NCBI GenBank assembly: GCA_965203635.1
Contig: OZ241903.1
Span: 868,001 to 932,000, forward strand
Direction: 5' to 3'
Origin: Aldehydirespirator sp965203635
Lineage (GTDB): Bacteria > Actinomycetota > Acidimicrobiia > Acidimicrobiales > Aldehydirespiratoraceae
Length of the DNA: 64,000 bases
Shown: positions 61,623-64,000 of the stretch, piece by piece
Layout of the letters: each line of letters begins with the position of its first letter
How positions within the stretch are numbered: position 1 is the first letter of the stretch
Translations under genes and position numbers: made by a program
The notes under the pieces: generated by a model
Databases searched by the model: none
What the model was told of the DNA's origin: nothing
Seen by the model: only the letters and a program-made list of their open reading frames with translations

Positions 61623-62567
61623 TCACGAGCTCCTGCCCTCGATGGCCTCGGCCGTCTCGACCACGTTGCGGGCCATCCGGGCCGACGCGGCGTCGATCAT
61701 GCGCCCGTCGAGTTGGGCCGCGCCCCGGCCGGCGGCAGCGGCTTCCTCCAGGGCCTGCAGAACCCTGCGGGCCTGGTCCACCTCGGCCTCCGGCGGTGTG
61801 AACACGTCGTTGGCCAGATCGATCTGCGAGGGATGTATGGCCCACTTGCCGTCGTAGCCGAGGGCTGCGGCCCGGCGGGCTCCGGCGATGAACCCCTCCC
61901 GGTCACCGAAGTCCCCGAACGGGCCGTCGATGGCCCGCAATCCGTTGGCCCGGCAGGCCACCAGCATGCGAGAGAGGGCCGAGTGCCACTGGTCTCCCGG
62001 GTAGTCGGGGTTGAGCCCCCCGATGGTGATCGTCCTGGCTCTGGTGGAGGCCGCATAGTCGGCCACTCCGAAATGGAGCGCCTCAAGCCGCGGGCTCGAC
62101 GCCGCCACCGCTTCGACGTTGGCCATGCCCAGAGCGGTCTCCACCAGAGCCTCCACCCCTATCCGGTGGCTGAGTCCCATCGCCTGCTCCATCTGGGTGA
62201 GGAGGGCGTCGACCGCATAGATGTCACCGGGCACGCCCACCTTGGGAACGAGGACCGTGTCGACCTGCGCTCCCGCCTGCTCCACCACCTCGATCAGATC
62301 GCGGTACATGTAATGGGTGTCGAGCCCGTTGACCCTTACTGAGATCGTCTTGTTGGAACCCCGCCAGTCGACATCGCCCAACGCCTCGATGACGTTGCGT
62401 CGGGCCCCTTCCTTCTCGTCGGGCGCCACCGCGTCCTCAAGGTCCAGGAACACGTAGTCGGCCCGGCTGGCTGCCGCCTTCTCGAACAGTTCGGGCCGCG
62501 ACCCCGGCACAGCCAGCTCGCTGCGGTGCAGCCGGCGTCTCGCCTCGGTGATCTGATGATGGCTCAT
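61623..62567 (-). CDS. mcl: malyl-CoA lyase-type protein (HpcH/HpaI/CitE family)
   Basis: A 314-residue TIM-barrel lyase. Metal ligands and CoA-binding site appear as ADYVFLDLEDAVAPDEKEGAR (Glu/Asp pair) near residue 36, TVLVPKVG near 108, and the Glu-containing ALVETALGMANV near 141. The final GKWAIHPSQIDLANDVFTP is typical of malyl-CoA lyase and CitE-like enzymes. The ATG at 62567 has AGGAG upstream. It cleaves malyl-CoA to glyoxylate and acetyl-CoA. First gene of the mcl-mtkA-mtkB operon. Confidence 0.87.
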   Translation of the reverse strand: MSHHQITEARRRLHRSELAVPGSRPELFEKAAASRADYVFLDLEDAVAPDEKEGARRNVIEALGDVDWRGSNKTISVRVNGLDTHYMYRDLIEVVEQAGAQVDTVLVPKVGVPGDIYAVDALLTQMEQAMGLSHRIGVEALVETALGMANVEAVAASSPRLEALHFGVADYAASTRARTITIGGLNPDYPGDQWHSALSRMLVACRANGLRAIDGPFGDFGDREGFIAGARRAAALGYDGKWAIHPSQIDLANDVFTPPEAEVDQARRVLQALEEAAAAGRGAAQLDGRMIDAASARMARNVVETAEAIEGRSS

Positions 62568-62781
62568 AAATGGCTCCTGCGGGGGATTCTTGGCAGAATC
62601 GTCTCGGGCGGTCGTTCCTGCGGGCACTTTTCAACAGAATTCTCTGCGTTGTTGCTCACACAGACGAGTTCTTGCAGATTTGCCGTGCGCTCTCGCCTAT
62701 GCGGGATGGTTCAAGCGGGATGGATTCTCCTATGCTCTCGGTGACCAGATCACTAATTTGACGGAAGGTAGCACTACTCCT

Positions 62782-63906
62782 ATGGAAGATCAAGGGGACT
62801 TGGGTCAGCTGAGCCGGCCGGTCGAGCGGATTCTGATGGGCCCCGGCCCGTCCAATCCCTACCCCGAGGTGATCGAGGCCTTCACTCGGCCGGTAATGGG
62901 CCATCTCGACGGCGCGTTCCTCGACCTGCTCGATGAGACCTGCGACCGCCTGAGAGCCGTGTTCCGCACCGACAACGCGCTCACCTTCCCGGTGTCGGGC
63001 ACCGGCTCAGCCGGGATGGAGGCCGCGTTCGTGAACGTGATCTCCGAGGGTCAGACGGTCGTGGTGGGGGTGAACGGCGTGTTCGGCGAGCGCATGTGCG
63101 ATGTCGCGGCTCGGTGCGGCGCCAACGTCGTGCGGGTGGACGCCGACTGGGGCACACCCCTCGACCCGCAGCGCATTCTGGACGCCCACCCCGCCCCCGC
63201 GGTGATCGCGGTCGTCCACGCCGAGACCTCCACCGGCGTGCGCAACGACTTGGCCGAGCTGGGCTCGGCCAAGGGAGACGCCTTACTGCTGGCGGACTGC
63301 GTCACCTCGCTCGGCGGCATCGACGTGAGGCTCGACGACTGGGGTGTCGACATCGCCTACAGCGGAACCCAGAAGTGTCTCGGGGTCCCGCCGGGGCTGG
63401 CACCGGTCAGCGTCTCGGCCCGGGCGATGGAACGGTTCCGCTGCCGGCCGCAATCGTGGTACTTCGACATGGGGATGATCGCCGACTACGTCGCCGCGAG
63501 AGGCGCCCGGGCCTACCATCACACCGCTCCCATCTCGATGATCTACGCCCTTCACGCAGGACTGGGGGTGGTGCTCGACGAAGGGCTGGATGCAGCCCAC
63601 CGGCGCCACCAGCACTGCGGCGACCTGCTTCAGGCCGGGCTGGAGGCCCGCGGCCTCACCCTGGTGCCGCCGGCCGAGGCCCGCCTGCCCCAGCTCACCT
63701 CAGTGAAAGTGCCCGGATCGCGGCTGCCGCGGGGCATGGGCGAGGCCGATGTCCGCCGAGCGCTGCTCGACCACTACGGCATCGAGATCGGCGGAGGCCT
63801 GGGGCCCTGGGCAGGCAAGTGCTGGCGAATCGGCAGCATGGGCCACACCGCTCGACGCCGCAACGTGACGCTCGTCCTGGCTGCTCTCGACGAAGTGCTC
63901 TGCTAG
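62782..63906 (+). CDS. sgaA: serine-glyoxylate (alanine-glyoxylate) aminotransferase
   Basis: A 374-residue class V PLP aminotransferase. Motifs are LMGPGPSNPYPEVIEAFTRP (substrate/PLP phosphate region), PVSGTGSAGMEAAFVN, the Asp in LLLADCVTSLGGIDVRLDDW, and the PLP Lys in AYSGTQKCLGVPPGLAPVS. The C-terminal EIGGGLGPWAGKCWRIGSMGH is family-typical. The ATG at 62782 is the natural start; a longer frame upstream (to 62590) has no ribosome site. It converts serine and glyoxylate to hydroxypyruvate and glycine, closing the serine cycle with the divergent mcl-mtkA-mtkB operon, 214 bases away. Confidence 0.92.
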   Translation: MEDQGDLGQLSRPVERILMGPGPSNPYPEVIEAFTRPVMGHLDGAFLDLLDETCDRLRAVFRTDNALTFPVSGTGSAGMEAAFVNVISEGQTVVVGVNGVFGERMCDVAARCGANVVRVDADWGTPLDPQRILDAHPAPAVIAVVHAETSTGVRNDLAELGSAKGDALLLADCVTSLGGIDVRLDDWGVDIAYSGTQKCLGVPPGLAPVSVSARAMERFRCRPQSWYFDMGMIADYVAARGARAYHHTAPISMIYALHAGLGVVLDEGLDAAHRRHQHCGDLLQAGLEARGLTLVPPAEARLPQLTSVKVPGSRLPRGMGEADVRRALLDHYGIEIGGGLGPWAGKCWRIGSMGHTARRRNVTLVLAALDEVLC

Positions 63907-63926
63907 CGGCTATTTTCCCTCTGACC

Positions 63927-63956
63927 TTGCCAAAAGGCTACGCTAGGTTTTACTGT
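63927..63956 (+). promoter_or_regulatory. possible sigma-70-type promoter for the next gene
   Basis: An AT-rich stretch after sgaA holds TTGCCA at 63927 and TACTGT at 63951 with 18 bases between. It precedes a ribosome-site-like run of G and an ATG at 63995. Confidence 0.35.
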
Positions 63957-63994
63957 AGATATAGACACACCTAACCACAGGGGGGGTCACGATC

Positions 63995-64000
63995 ATGACA
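63995..64000 (+). CDS. start of a further coding region (runs off window)
   Basis: Only ATG-ACA is visible. A run of seven G bases lies eight bases before the ATG and could serve as a ribosome-binding site. The product cannot be named. Confidence 0.35.

Overview
The window is 64 kb of very GC-rich bacterial DNA with dense, often overlapping genes. Start codons are frequently GTG or TTG, and one-to-several-base stop/start overlaps (ATGA, GTGA, TGATG) are common. The gene content fits a high-GC actinobacterium, probably of the class Acidimicrobiia: several Rieske oxygenases, DUF1989 proteins, an F420/flavin-type LLM oxidoreductase, a BMP-type ABC transporter, CoxLMS-type hydroxylases and a GcvT-like protein. 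That assignment is inferred from gene content; no rRNA or tRNA marker was recognised here.

Region 1 (1-6980, minus strand) is a catabolic operon. It starts with a Rieske alpha subunit (5799-6980), followed by a class I aldolase, a dioxygenase beta subunit, a second Rieske alpha subunit, a DUF1989 protein, a small unassigned protein, an MFS transporter and the N-terminal part of an MMPL transporter that runs off the window. Region 2 (7146-8479, minus) holds two back-to-back toxin-antitoxin modules (MazF with a ribbon-helix-helix antitoxin, then VapBC). Each has a near-perfect palindrome upstream of its antitoxin. A nucleobase permease fused to a degenerate GHKL ATPase-like domain follows.

Region 3 (10470-23691, plus) is a polyketide locus. 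It encodes an alpha/beta hydrolase, a 3,211-residue type I PKS (KS-AT-DH-cMT-psiKR-ER-KR-ACP-KS), a free-standing carrier protein, an Sfp-type phosphopantetheinyl transferase and an amidase. The C-terminal KS is followed by KS-AT and post-AT linkers joined directly, with the AT body missing, so the last module ends without AT or ACP. The free carrier protein probably completes it.

Region 4 (23785-32165, plus) contains an unusual operon: Rieske oxygenase, flavin-reductase-fold protein, TPP-dependent E1 alpha and beta, a stand-alone lipoyl domain, an SDR and a clear homolog of methenyl-tetrahydromethanopterin cyclohydrolase (Mch). It is flanked by two small coiled-coil/TM proteins that share an AT-rich upstream element. 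A second SDR and an LLM-family (Mer-like) oxidoreductase follow. I see no E2, no E3 and no tetrahydromethanopterin biosynthesis gene, so its chemistry may be undescribed.

Region 5 (32183-52366) is mostly minus strand: an esterase, a complete BMP/YufNOPQ-like ABC importer, an enoyl-CoA hydratase, an ADP-forming acyl-CoA synthetase, a molybdenum hydroxylase (small subunit plus a fused large/medium subunit, plus strand), an AMP-forming acyl-CoA ligase, hydantoinase/oxoprolinase HyuA-HyuB, a cupin and a VOC protein. It reads as uptake and degradation of an unknown organic substrate.

Region 6 (52433-64000) holds a histidine phosphatase, an XRE-cupin regulator, an ammonium transporter followed by three tiny membrane proteins, a DUF1989-GcvT fusion, and a serine-cycle block: malate-CoA ligase alpha/beta (mtkB, mtkA), a malyl-CoA lyase-type protein, and serine-glyoxylate aminotransferase on the other strand. 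With the Rieske oxygenases and the GcvT fusion, the block suggests growth on methylated compounds, with one-carbon units assimilated through serine. This link is inference. Three copies of a 62-64 bp intergenic repeat lie at 39027, 51385 and 59477.
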